The notes under the pieces were generated by a model. That model did not search any database, was not told the origin of the DNA, and saw only the letters and a list, made by a program, of their open reading frames with translations. The position numbers and the translations under genes are program-made. Shown here one piece after another: positions 1 through 5,795 of a DNA stretch of 5,858 nt (the stretch's first letter is position 1; each line of letters begins with the position of its first letter). Origin of the DNA: Oscillospiraceae bacterium (GTDB lineage Bacteria; Bacillota; Clostridia; Oscillospirales; Ruminococcaceae); the NCBI GenBank assembly GCA_016297165.1, contig JAEDHF010000113.1:1-5858 (forward strand), written 5' to 3'.

Positions 1-954
1 ATTAAGTTCCCCGAGGAATACTATCTTGAAAATAAGCAGTTTCAGATGCTTATCAATACATCATATAAGGTCAGGAGTATGATACGGAGAAAGGAATTAA
101 GCTTCCTTGAATCTGTGCTTGCAGACGGTATTTATTCGCTTCGTTATAATGGTGCAGTTTCCTTTACGGAGAGAGCTCTTATGGTTGCAGTTACTGGTAA
201 CGAAAAGCTTAGTTTTCATAAAGAAAAATGTGAGAGTACGAAAAAAATAATAGATGAGCTTATTAGAAAACGACTCGTACCTGTTGAAGAGCGAATGGTA
301 AACAAAAAGACGAAGTATTATTTTAACGATTATGCCCTTAACGGTTTCCCGGGTGCATTTCCTTTACATGAATCGGCTATCAGCGAGAACAGACTTTCCA
401 ATATCCCCGACGGTATATTAATGGTTATGACCGATAAATCCGACAGCGATACGAGAAAGAAAAAGCGTGATGATTATAAAGAGGTAATCGCCATAAAATA
501 TTACCTTATTCATGAGCTCAACAGGATTTTCAATTATTCCGACATACACGATATTTATAGTATAAGGAAATGCTATGACCCCGAATTTTTAAGAAAGAAT
601 GATAATGACGGCGGAGAATACATGCCCTATTCAAAAATCTCTACAAAAACCGCCCGCAGAATCATATATACAAGGTATGACCGAAACGCAAGGTCGGTTT
701 TTAAGGATAAAACAAGTGCTGAAGAAAAAACCGCCGGGATATTTAACTATATTGATTTTCCGTATAGCGTGGAACGCTTGCATATAATCCTCTGTGAAAT
801 GCTGGACAATCTTAAAAAGAATGGATATCTCCGAAATTACAGAATTCTATATTATACAAAGGAGCAGCTTAAAAAGACCCGTAAAATGAAGTGGGATTTA
901 TGTAATGAAACCCCGAAAGGAATCCCTATGGGCATTGAATTTTTTGTAAAATAA
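1..954 (+). CDS. Unrecognised basic protein of the mobile element, 5'-partial
   Basis: The reading frame is open from the first base of the window, and the first in-frame ATG (46) has no ribosome binding site in front of it, so the gene almost certainly begins upstream; 317 codons are visible. I do not recognise the family. The product is soluble-looking, with no signal peptide or membrane segment, and is rich in Lys, Arg, Tyr and Ile. The first half (around SFTERALMVAV and TKKIIDELIRKRLVP) and the last 70 residues (around SVERLHIILCEMLDNLKKNGYL, ending in basic residues) alternate amphipathic helices with short strands in a way that resembles winged-helix DNA-binding modules. A role in replication initiation, transfer or regulation of the element is possible but is inference only. 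It lies upstream of the recombination genes and is separated from them by a strong terminator, so it ends its own transcription unit. It is AT-rich compared with radA at the other end of the window, consistent with acquired DNA. Confidence 0.75.
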   Translation: MKFPEEYYLENKQFQMLINTSYKVRSMIRRKELSFLESVLADGIYSLRYNGAVSFTERALMVAVTGNEKLSFHKEKCESTKKIIDELIRKRLVPVEERMVNKKTKYYFNDYALNGFPGAFPLHESAISENRLSNIPDGILMVMTDKSDSDTRKKKRDDYKEVIAIKYYLIHELNRIFNYSDIHDIYSIRKCYDPEFLRKNDNDGGEYMPYSKISTKTARRIIYTRYDRNARSVFKDKTSAEEKTAGIFNYIDFPYSVERLHIILCEMLDNLKKNGYLRNYRILYYTKEQLKKTRKMKWDLCNETPKGIPMGIEFFVK

Positions 955-963
955 ACCCGAAAT

Positions 964-1001
964 CCCCTGTAACGCACCAAGCGTTATAGGGGTATTTTTT
1001 T
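964..1001 (+). terminator. Rho-independent terminator after the first gene
   Basis: A 12-bp stem (964-975 with 981-992, a single G-T wobble) encloses the loop ACCAA and is followed at once by a T-rich run (993-1001). It begins ten bases after the stop codon at 952-954. Its right arm and T-tract closely resemble those of the hairpin at 1846-1881. Confidence 0.9.
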
Positions 1002-1089
1002 ATGCAAAAATGTGCAACACTTTTTCCGTATTTCTCATTTTATAGCCATTTATCAGTATAAAATATCCCTATTTATTGTTTATATTTTC

Positions 1090-1120
1090 GAGGCTGAAAA
1101 CGTGGGTGTGTTTTCGCCTC
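1090..1120 (+). other. Stem-loop with one bulged base
   Basis: GAGGC and GAAAAC (1090-1094, 1096-1101) pair with GTTTTC and GCCTC (1110-1120), leaving T1095 bulged and an eight-base loop GTGGGTGT. No T-run follows directly. The next hairpin starts four bases later, so the two could stack as one structured RNA. Confidence 0.55.
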
Positions 1121-1123
1121 TCG

Positions 1124-1150
1124 TGCAGTAATTCTTACTGCATATTTTTA
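1124..1150 (+). terminator. Possible terminator hairpin in the leader
   Basis: A perfect 8-bp stem TGCAGTAA/TTACTGCA (1124-1131 with 1135-1142) with a three-base loop is followed by TATTTTTA. The stem is only moderately GC-rich, so termination could be partial. Confidence 0.5.
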
Positions 1151-1171
1151 TCTTGTATTTTCATGAGAATT

Positions 1172-1207
1172 GCTCTGTCTTTCTGTCAAGGAAGATAGGG
1201 CTTTTTT
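1172..1207 (+). terminator. Terminator or attenuator hairpin in the leader
   Basis: Thirteen continuous pairs, three of them G-T wobbles, join 1172-1184 to 1189-1201 around the loop GTCA, and six T residues follow (1202-1207). This has the full form of an intrinsic terminator on the plus strand. No gene ends just upstream, so it would act on a leader transcript heading toward the helix-turn-helix gene. Confidence 0.65.
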
Positions 1208-1246
1208 GTTTTGCCTTGCTTTATTTCTTTTACTAAGGCTTCGGTT

Positions 1247-1278
1247 ACGGCCACAGTAGTGGTCGTCGGATTGTTTTT
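1247..1278 (+). other. Stem-loop followed by a T-rich run
   Basis: ACGGCCAC (1247-1254) pairs with GTGGTCGT (1259-1266) with one wobble around the loop AGTA. A short gap is followed by TTGTTTTT (1271-1278). It may be a second, weaker terminator in series or part of a longer RNA fold. Confidence 0.4.
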
Positions 1279-1346
1279 AAAGATATTCATTGATTCTGTT
1301 GGTTATTTTTTGGCTTTAAAAGCAGGTTTTCTGTTAATGACTTATT

Positions 1347-1367
1347 TCGTTCCCAACTCGGGAACGA
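1347..1367. promoter_or_regulatory. 8-bp inverted repeat, operator-like
   Basis: TCGTTCCC (1347-1354) and GGGAACGA (1360-1367) are perfect inverted copies around five bases. There is no T-run after it, so a protein-binding dyad or a short RNA hairpin is more likely than a terminator. It sits about 100 bases upstream of the chosen start of the helix-turn-helix gene and could be an operator for it. Confidence 0.4.
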
Positions 1368-1464
1368 CTGGGTGTATTTAAAGCTAATCATAGAATCTGT
1401 GATTATCGATTATAAGAAGCCTTGTTATTCAAGGCAAAAACACTTTGACAGAAAGGATAAGACA

Positions 1465-1842
1465 ATGGACAAAAATACCAAAAATGAAACTACTACAATG
1501 CAGAATCCAGTAGCATTGAACTCTGATTGCAATAATTCTCTCGATGATTTTTCATTCAGGAGAGAAAGAATCCGTGCTATCGAATTAGCACTCTGCAATC
1601 AAAAGAATAAGGCAGATAAAATAGCTTCAGGAGCAGTGGGAGAAAATGGTAAAAGACTGGTTATTACCGTGAACAGTGCTTCTAAGAGATATGGAATATC
1701 TGCTGACCGTATATACAGAGCCATTAACGATGGCAGGATTTGTAATATAAGCGGTGAGAGAATAAGGATATTCTATGTGGACGAATTCTTAAATTGCTTC
1801 AATATTAAGTCCAAAGATAAAGAAATATCAAAAGGCGAATAA
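1465..1842 (+). CDS. Small helix-turn-helix protein, excisionase/MerR-like
   Basis: This 125-residue protein probably binds DNA. Residues 1-60 are polar and low in predicted structure (many Asn, Lys and Thr). Residues 65-109 form the recognisable part: VNSASKRYGISADRIYRAI, then NDGRI, a short strand pair, and YVDEFL. This order (helix, turn, recognition helix, wing, terminal helix) is that of the HTH_17/excisionase family, whose members act as recombination directionality factors or transcription regulators in integrative elements. I chose ATG 1465 because GAAAGGATAAG lies just before it; an upstream GTG at 1372 in the same frame has no ribosome binding site and would add an atypical leader. 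The gene lies between the hairpin-rich leader and a downstream terminator, so it is probably its own transcription unit. Placement next to a serine recombinase suggests control of excision, but a simple regulator is equally compatible. I cannot name the exact family. Confidence 0.75.
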   Translation: MDKNTKNETTTMQNPVALNSDCNNSLDDFSFRRERIRAIELALCNQKNKADKIASGAVGENGKRLVITVNSASKRYGISADRIYRAINDGRICNISGERIRIFYVDEFLNCFNIKSKDKEISKGE

Positions 1843-1845
1843 GAT

Positions 1846-1884
1846 ATGCCCCATAACGTAAATCCCTGCGTTATGGGGCATTTC
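1846..1884 (+). terminator. Terminator-like hairpin after the helix-turn-helix gene
   Basis: A perfect 13-bp stem (1846-1858 with 1869-1881) encloses a ten-base loop, only three bases after the stop codon at 1840-1842. The following T-run is weak (TTTCT). The stem core and the bases after it match the terminator at 964-1001 closely, suggesting a shared origin. Confidence 0.75.
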
Positions 1885-1970
1885 TATATGCAAATTACTA
1901 AGCCCGTAAATTTAATCAGAAATTTCAAGAATATATCAGCTAACTAAATCATAATTATTAACAATCAAAA

Positions 1971-1976
1971 AGGAGG
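1971..1976 (+). promoter_or_regulatory. Strong ribosome binding site
   Basis: AGGAGG lies eight bases before ATG 1985. It is the best such site in the window and is the main reason to accept the very short gene that follows. Confidence 0.85.
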
Positions 1977-1984
1977 ACACGCAA

Positions 1985-2131
1985 ATGAAGATTGTTCTTT
2001 CGGCTGAAAATAAGTATAAAACCGTGGATAATGAGGAGCGGGAAAGGGAAGTCACGAGAATTGTAGAAAGGCTCGTAGGAAAAAAGTATCAACAGGACGT
2101 TGAAAATAAATCAAATCAAAAACTTGAATAA
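1985..2131 (+). CDS. 48-residue charged small protein
   Basis: A short gene starting MKIVLSAENKYK and ending in NQKLE, with no recognised family. It is supported by the AGGAGG site at 1971-1976, a clean ATG, and its place between the helix-turn-helix gene and the recombinase. After a short N-terminal segment that could form a strand pair, residues 16-37 (NEEREREVTRIVERLVGKKYQQ) look like a single amphipathic, highly charged helix, and the tail is polar. The layout loosely recalls the small TnpW-type proteins carried next to TnpX-like recombinases in clostridial transposons, but I see no diagnostic motif and do not assign it to that family. The -35 box of the recombinase promoter overlaps its last codons, so the two genes are tightly packed. 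Possible jobs are a recombinase cofactor or a regulator. Confidence 0.65.
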   Translation: MKIVLSAENKYKTVDNEEREREVTRIVERLVGKKYQQDVENKSNQKLE

Positions 2132-2152
2132 TGGCAGATAATATGGTATAAT
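2124..2152 (+). promoter_or_regulatory. Promoter of the serine recombinase gene
   Basis: TTGAAT (2124-2129), a 17-base spacer and a perfect TATAAT (2147-2152) preceded by TGG (an extended -10 TGn) form a near-consensus housekeeping promoter. Transcription would start near 2159, about 50 bases before the recombinase ATG. The -35 box overlaps the end of the preceding 48-residue gene. Confidence 0.75.
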
Positions 2153-2182
2153 TGATTTGTGTTCAGACGATTATACCATATT
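2140..2182. promoter_or_regulatory. 13-bp inverted repeat over the recombinase -10 box
   Basis: AATATGGTATAAT (2140-2152) and its exact reverse complement (2170-2182) flank 17 bases. The left arm contains the -10 box and the right arm falls about 11 to 23 bases into the transcript. A protein bound to both arms would block RNA polymerase, so this is a good operator candidate. The nine-base core ATATGGTAT occurs again at 3794-3802, next to the element end, which raises the possibility that the recombinase or its partner binds there too. Confidence 0.6.
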
Positions 2183-2211
2183 TTGTTTATGCCGAAAGGA
2201 GAAACAAAATC

Positions 2212-3789
2212 ATGAGTGTATCAGTAGGAATTTATGTAAGATTGTCCGACGAGGACAGAAATAAGCTTAATAAGGGCGACGAAAGCGAAAGCATACAGAA
2301 TCAGAAGTCAATGCTTACCGAATTCTGTCGGGAGCGTAACTGGGAAATCTACGATATTTATAATGACGAGGATTATAGCGGTACAGACAAGCACAGACCC
2401 GAATTCAACAGAATGATTAAGGACTGTGAAAACGGCTGTGTAAACCTTGTTCTATGTAAGCATCAGGACAGGTTTGCAAGAGATAATGAGCTTGTTAACC
2501 ATTATATCCATGGCAAGTTTATCGAATGGGGAGTAAGATTCAAAAGCGTAATCGACCATATCGATACCAGCGACGAGAATACCAAGAAGCAAAGCCAGAT
2601 ATCCGCCCTTACCAGCGAATGGTACTGCGAGGACACCAGCAAGAAAATCAGAAGCGTCCTTGAGCATAAGCGCTCACAGGGCAAATTCACAGGCAGCTTT
2701 GCTCCTTACGGATATGCAGTTGATCCAGATGACAAGAATCATCTTGTAATCGACCCTGTTGCGGCTGAAAATGTACGGCTCGTTTTTGAGCTGTATGCAC
2801 ATGGTAACAGCTATCGGGCAATAGTTCAGGAGTTAAACAGCAGGGGACAACCCTGTCCCACTCTTTATAAGCAGCTTTGCGGCAGTAAGTTTTATAATGC
2901 CAACACCGAGGGAAGCTATAACAAGGGCTTATGGACGACAAGCACAATAAGTGTAATGCTCCGTAATGAGACCTATTGCGGAAATCTTGTGCAGGGTAAA
3001 TCCCACGACATAAGCTATAAAAACCATAAGCGCCGCAAGGTTGATGAGAGCGAATGGATAAGGGTTGAGAATACCCACGAGCCCATTATCGACAGCTTTT
3101 TATGGAATAAGGTGCAGGAGCGCCTTCTCAGCAATTTAAGGGTAGGTAAGGTTTCAACCGAGCTGTCGCCTTTATCGGGTAAGGTGAAATGTGCTGTCTG
3201 CGGCAGTCCAATGAAGCGAAACGTCTATTATAATAAGGCAAGAACCATAAAGTATTACAATCTGTGCTGCGGCACATATAAGACGGGAGCGCAGAACTGC
3301 ACTAATACAAAGAGCTTAAGCGGAAAACAGCTTGAAGAGCTCCTTGTTGAGCAGATAAACGCACATATTGTGCAGTACTGCAAAACAGACAGCCTTAATC
3401 TGCCCGATAAACAGCAGGAGCGTTTAGAGTCCCTTATGGGCACCAGGAATTTAGTAGCCCAGCGCTTATCCGAAAAGGAAACAAAGATTGCAAGAATGTA
3501 CGAGGATTATCTTGACGGACTTATAAGCGCAGAGAACTACAAGATTATCAGCAATAAGTTCGCAAGGGACGTTGAGGAAACCAAGAACAGCCTGGAAAGC
3601 CTTGAAAAGCAGATACATATTCTTGAAAATATCAGGATTGACGAAGCCGATAAGAAGGCTATCATCAAGAAATATATGTACGTTGACGAGCTTACACACG
3701 AAGTAGCTGACGATTTTATCGAAACCGTTTTTGTAGGCGAGTATATCGAGGGAAAAGAGCGTGAAATTACCATTGAATGGCGGATTTAA
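2212..3789 (+). CDS. Large serine recombinase (TndX/TnpX-like integrase)
   Basis: Site-specific recombinase expected to integrate and excise the element by making double-strand breaks through a phosphoserine link. The 525-residue size and domain order fit TndX-type large serine recombinases. The catalytic domain (about 1-140) has GIYVRLSDED with Arg10 and nucleophile Ser12, SIQNQ near 27-31, the YSGTDKHRPEF segment, and the active-site arginine motif DRFAR (86-90). A recombinase domain follows (about 155-290, with GSFAPYGY at 161-168), then a zinc ribbon with Cys327, Cys330, Cys352/353 and Cys363, and a coiled coil (about 400-470) of the kind that controls synapsis. I chose ATG 2212 because AAAGGAG (2195-2201) sits ten bases before it; the TTG at 2152 in the same frame lies in the promoter -10 box and before the likely transcript start. 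No key residue is missing, so the enzyme looks active. Its stop overlaps the downstream amidase remnant by 13 bases. Confidence 0.95.
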   Translation: MSVSVGIYVRLSDEDRNKLNKGDESESIQNQKSMLTEFCRERNWEIYDIYNDEDYSGTDKHRPEFNRMIKDCENGCVNLVLCKHQDRFARDNELVNHYIHGKFIEWGVRFKSVIDHIDTSDENTKKQSQISALTSEWYCEDTSKKIRSVLEHKRSQGKFTGSFAPYGYAVDPDDKNHLVIDPVAAENVRLVFELYAHGNSYRAIVQELNSRGQPCPTLYKQLCGSKFYNANTEGSYNKGLWTTSTISVMLRNETYCGNLVQGKSHDISYKNHKRRKVDESEWIRVENTHEPIIDSFLWNKVQERLLSNLRVGKVSTELSPLSGKVKCAVCGSPMKRNVYYNKARTIKYYNLCCGTYKTGAQNCTNTKSLSGKQLEELLVEQINAHIVQYCKTDSLNLPDKQQERLESLMGTRNLVAQRLSEKETKIARMYEDYLDGLISAENYKIISNKFARDVEETKNSLESLEKQIHILENIRIDEADKKAIIKKYMYVDELTHEVADDFIETVFVGEYIEGKEREITIEWRI

Positions 3790-4454
3790 GCGGATATGGT
3801 ATGAACCAGTTTAAGCGATACCCACCACACGGCGGCTTCGACGGCGGCTGCGTTGCAATAAACGGAACCCCCGAAAAGGACATAAACCTCGATATTGCGC
3901 AGAAATTAGGAGAGCTTCTGAGCTTTAACGGCTACGAGGTGGTTTTTACCCGTAAGGATGATAACGCTGTCTGCGACGAGGGGGTAGTGGGCATAAGGAA
4001 TCAGAAAACCTCCGATATGGAGAATCGTCTCGAAATTATAAAGCAGTACCCCTCCGCTATCTTTTTGTCTGTTCATCAGAATCAGTTTACCGAGAGTAAA
4101 TATTCCGGCGGACAGATGTTCTACACCACCAATAATAGCGGCAATTTCCGCCTTGCGACTATTATGCAGAAGCATTTTGCGGAGCTTCAGCCCGATAACG
4201 ACAGAACTCCGAAGCTTATTGATAACAAATTGTATCTTTTTAAGGATACTATGCAGGAGGCGCTCCTTATAGAATGCGGCTTCCTGTCCAATCCGAAGGA
4301 CGCCGAAAACCTTTCCAATGAGGAATATCGGAAAAAGGTAGCCTTTACAATATACAGCGGACTTTCGGATTATATTTCCGAGAAAACAGAGGAAGTTAAT
4401 AACAAGGAGAATGAAGAAAATGGCGAAACAGAAAGTTTCTTATATATGCAGTGA
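3777..4454 (+). CDS. N-acetylmuramoyl-L-alanine amidase (Amidase_3, CwlD-like), 5'-truncated
   Basis: Family members are exported zinc enzymes that cut the amide bond between N-acetylmuramic acid and L-alanine in peptidoglycan; CwlD acts in spore cortex formation. The conserved body is intact: zinc ligands His18 (HGGFDGG), Glu33 (TPEKDINL) and His100 (FLSVHQNQ), catalytic Glu166 (LLIECGFLSNP), and the VVFTRKDD strand. What is missing is the N-terminus. Members normally have a signal or membrane segment and a hydrophobic strand leading into D-x-GHGG; here the first 17 residues (ending KRYPP) are unlike the family and are encoded by the end of the element. The ATG at 3777 has no ribosome binding site and lies inside the recombinase gene, so translation would depend on coupling; ATG 3801 is an alternative. 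Without a leader the product could not be exported and is probably inactive in the wall. I read it as the 3' part of a host gene split by integration. Its stop overlaps radA by 35 bases. Confidence 0.85.
   Translation: MADLSGYGMNQFKRYPPHGGFDGGCVAINGTPEKDINLDIAQKLGELLSFNGYEVVFTRKDDNAVCDEGVVGIRNQKTSDMENRLEIIKQYPSAIFLSVHQNQFTESKYSGGQMFYTTNNSGNFRLATIMQKHFAELQPDNDRTPKLIDNKLYLFKDTMQEALLIECGFLSNPKDAENLSNEEYRKKVAFTIYSGLSDYISEKTEEVNNKENEENGETESFLYMQ
3785..3850. other. Probable right attachment site (attR) at the element-chromosome junction
   Basis: Large serine recombinases act on attachment sites of roughly 40-50 bp, and the border inferred from the amidase reading frame falls near 3822-3832. The element side carries two direct copies of TTTAAGCG (3785-3792 and 3810-3817, 25 bases apart) and the motif ATATGGTAT (3794-3802). 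The host side is the GC-rich coding sequence for HGGFDGG. The exact crossover dinucleotide cannot be seen without the other end or an empty site. Confidence 0.5.
4404..4409 (+). promoter_or_regulatory. Ribosome binding site that sets the radA start
   Basis: AAGGAG lies ten bases before ATG 4420 but only one base before ATG 4411. This supports 4420 as the real start, which also gives the usual RadA beginning MAK. The site lies within the amidase coding sequence. Confidence 0.75.
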
Positions 4455-5790
4455 GTGCGGCCATATTTACCCTAAGTGGGTGGGAAGGTGTACCGAATGC
4501 GGCGAATGGAATACAGTCTCCGAGCAGGTTGAGCTTCCACGGGCTTCGGTAAAAAGCGGAAGAACCCTTAAGCCGAAGGGGCTTTCGGATATAAGCTGTG
4601 ACGACGACGTACGCTATAAAACCGGCTCCTCGGAGCTGGACAGGGTTTTAGGCGGCGGCCTTGTGGCAGGCTCGCTGGTACTCTTAAGCGGCGACCCCGG
4701 AATAGGAAAATCCACTCTCCTTTTGCAGATATGCAACTATCTCGATAAAAGCTGTAAGGTGCTCTATATTTCGGGAGAGGAAAGCGAGCGTCAGATTAAG
4801 CTTCGTGCCGACAGGCTAAGGGTAAGCGGCGAAAATCTGTATCTGCTTTCGGATACGGACTGTGAAGCGATAAATGCCGCAATAATCGAGGAAAAGCCCG
4901 ACGTGGTTATTATCGACTCAATCCAGACCATGCAGATTACGGAAATCTCCTCTGCCCAGGGTAGTATCACCCAGGTAAGAGAGTGCACCTCCCTTTTTAT
5001 GCAGACTGCAAAAAAATACGGAATTCCCTTTTTTATAGTAGGTCACGTCAATAAGGACGGCGGAATTGCAGGGCCTAAGGTGCTGGAGCATATCGTGGAT
5101 ACTGTGCTTTGCTTTGAGGGGGATAAACAGCTTTCCTGCCGTATTCTTCGGGCAGTAAAAAACCGCTACGGCTCGACCAATGAAATCGGCGTTTTCCGTA
5201 TGTGCGACAGGGGGCTTGAGGAAGTTCCGAACCCCTCCGCTATGCTCCTTTCGGGCAGACCCGGCAACGTCAGCGGAATAAGCGTTTTATGCACAATGGA
5301 GGGCACAAGACCCCTTCTTTCCGAGGTGCAGTCCCTCGTCACCAAAACAGGCTTCGGAACGCCCCGAAGAGCCGCTAACGGCTTCGATTACAACAGACTT
5401 TGCCTTATTATCGCCGTTCTTGAAAAAAGAACTGGCTATCTTTTCGGGCAGTTTGACGTTTATGTAAATGTTACGGGCGGAATGAAGCTGAGCGAGCCTG
5501 CCGCCGATGTGGCGGTAGCCTTATCTCTCTTTTCCGGACTTTGCGACAGGGTAATTCCCGAGGATTTAGCGGTTTTCGGCGAAATAGGTCTTGGCGGCGA
5601 GATAAGAGCGGTTTCATCGCCTATGGAGCGAATAAAGGAATGCGCAAGGCTGGGCTTTAAAACCTGTATCGTTCCGAAAAGCGTTCTTTCTTCTTTAGAT
5701 AAAAAGTCCTGTGAGGGGATAAGAGTTATCGGCGTTTCAACCATAAATCAGATGTTCAAGGCGGCGGAAACCCTTATTTCCGGCGAATAA
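4420..5790 (+). CDS. radA: DNA repair protein RadA (Sms)
   Basis: RadA is a cytoplasmic ATP-driven, RecA-related helicase that extends branches in recombination intermediates and helps repair and natural transformation. The 456-residue length matches the family. An N-terminal zinc finger has Cys10, Cys13, Cys24 and Cys27 (CSECG and CTECGEWNT). The ATPase core has Walker A GDPGIGKST (91-99), Walker B VVIIDS (162-167) and the RadA signature KNRYG (247-251). The last third is the Lon-protease-like domain (from about 280), including GGMKLSEPAADVAVALS and FGEIGLGGEIRAVSSPMERI. ATG 4420 was preferred over ATG 4411 on ribosome-binding-site spacing. The gene overlaps the upstream amidase by 35 bases, so in the uninterrupted chromosome the two were probably one operon. 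After insertion, transcription most likely arrives from the recombinase promoter. No defects are visible. Confidence 0.97.
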   Translation: MAKQKVSYICSECGHIYPKWVGRCTECGEWNTVSEQVELPRASVKSGRTLKPKGLSDISCDDDVRYKTGSSELDRVLGGGLVAGSLVLLSGDPGIGKSTLLLQICNYLDKSCKVLYISGEESERQIKLRADRLRVSGENLYLLSDTDCEAINAAIIEEKPDVVIIDSIQTMQITEISSAQGSITQVRECTSLFMQTAKKYGIPFFIVGHVNKDGGIAGPKVLEHIVDTVLCFEGDKQLSCRILRAVKNRYGSTNEIGVFRMCDRGLEEVPNPSAMLLSGRPGNVSGISVLCTMEGTRPLLSEVQSLVTKTGFGTPRRAANGFDYNRLCLIIAVLEKRTGYLFGQFDVYVNVTGGMKLSEPAADVAVALSLFSGLCDRVIPEDLAVFGEIGLGGEIRAVSSPMERIKECARLGFKTCIVPKSVLSSLDKKSCEGIRVIGVSTINQMFKAAETLISGE

Positions 5791-5795
5791 ATTTT

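Larger units (their letters stand above)
1002..1464 (+). other. Hairpin-rich non-coding leader upstream of the helix-turn-helix gene
   Basis: No convincing gene is visible on either strand of this 460-base stretch. It holds four consecutive stem-loops (1090-1120, 1124-1142, 1172-1201, 1247-1266) and an 8-bp dyad (1347-1367). Several stems are followed by T-runs, giving the look of a transcription attenuator or a structured small RNA. The stretch after 1172 reads into the helix-turn-helix gene, so the structures could limit its expression. An 11-codon open frame from ATG 1163 to TAG 1196-1198 crosses the left arm and loop of the third hairpin but has no ribosome binding site. A regulatory function is inferred from structure alone. 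Confidence 0.5.
1..3827. mobile_element. Right part of an integrated element ending inside the amidase gene
   Basis: The unknown basic protein, the excisionase-like protein, the small charged protein and the large serine recombinase form a typical mobile module placed at one end of an integrative element. The amidase gene immediately downstream lacks its signal peptide and first strand and becomes family-like only from codon 18 (CAC at 3828-3830). This puts the element-host border at or just before 3828, give or take some ten bases. The left end lies outside the window, so element size and cargo are unknown. It could be an integrative conjugative or mobilisable element, or a prophage-like element; nothing here decides between these. 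Confidence 0.7.

Noticed and set aside
599..787. 62-codon plus-strand frame inside the first gene
   Set aside because: It is fully contained in the larger gene in another frame, has no ribosome binding site and no recognisable protein features.
1445..1450. TTGACA, a perfect -35 box just before the helix-turn-helix gene
   Set aside because: No -10 box lies at a suitable distance, and a start there would fall inside the coding sequence.
1372..1464. In-frame GTG start that would add 31 residues to the helix-turn-helix protein
   Set aside because: There is no ribosome binding site before it, while ATG 1465 has one.
1002..1464. CRISPR array, tRNA or rRNA in the non-coding stretch
   Set aside because: The hairpins differ in sequence with no regular repeat-spacer pattern, and no cloverleaf or rRNA-like sequence is visible.
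2152..2211. In-frame TTG start that would add 20 residues to the recombinase
   Set aside because: It lies in the -10 box and before the expected transcript start, has no ribosome binding site, and the added residues are unlike the family; ATG 2212 has a good site and begins just before GIYVRLS.
2452..2947. Several minus-strand open frames across the recombinase gene
   Set aside because: They are shadows of the coding frame; they overlap one another, lack start signals and resemble no protein.
3255..4175. Minus-strand open frames across the recombinase and amidase
   Set aside because: They are antisense shadows of well-supported genes, with no ribosome binding sites and no family features.
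4411..4419. Upstream ATG for radA
   Set aside because: The AAGGAG site would be only one base away, too close for initiation; ATG 4420 has normal spacing and gives the typical RadA N-terminus.
4791..5744. Minus-strand open frames across radA
   Set aside because: They are opposite to a full-length conserved gene and have no independent support.
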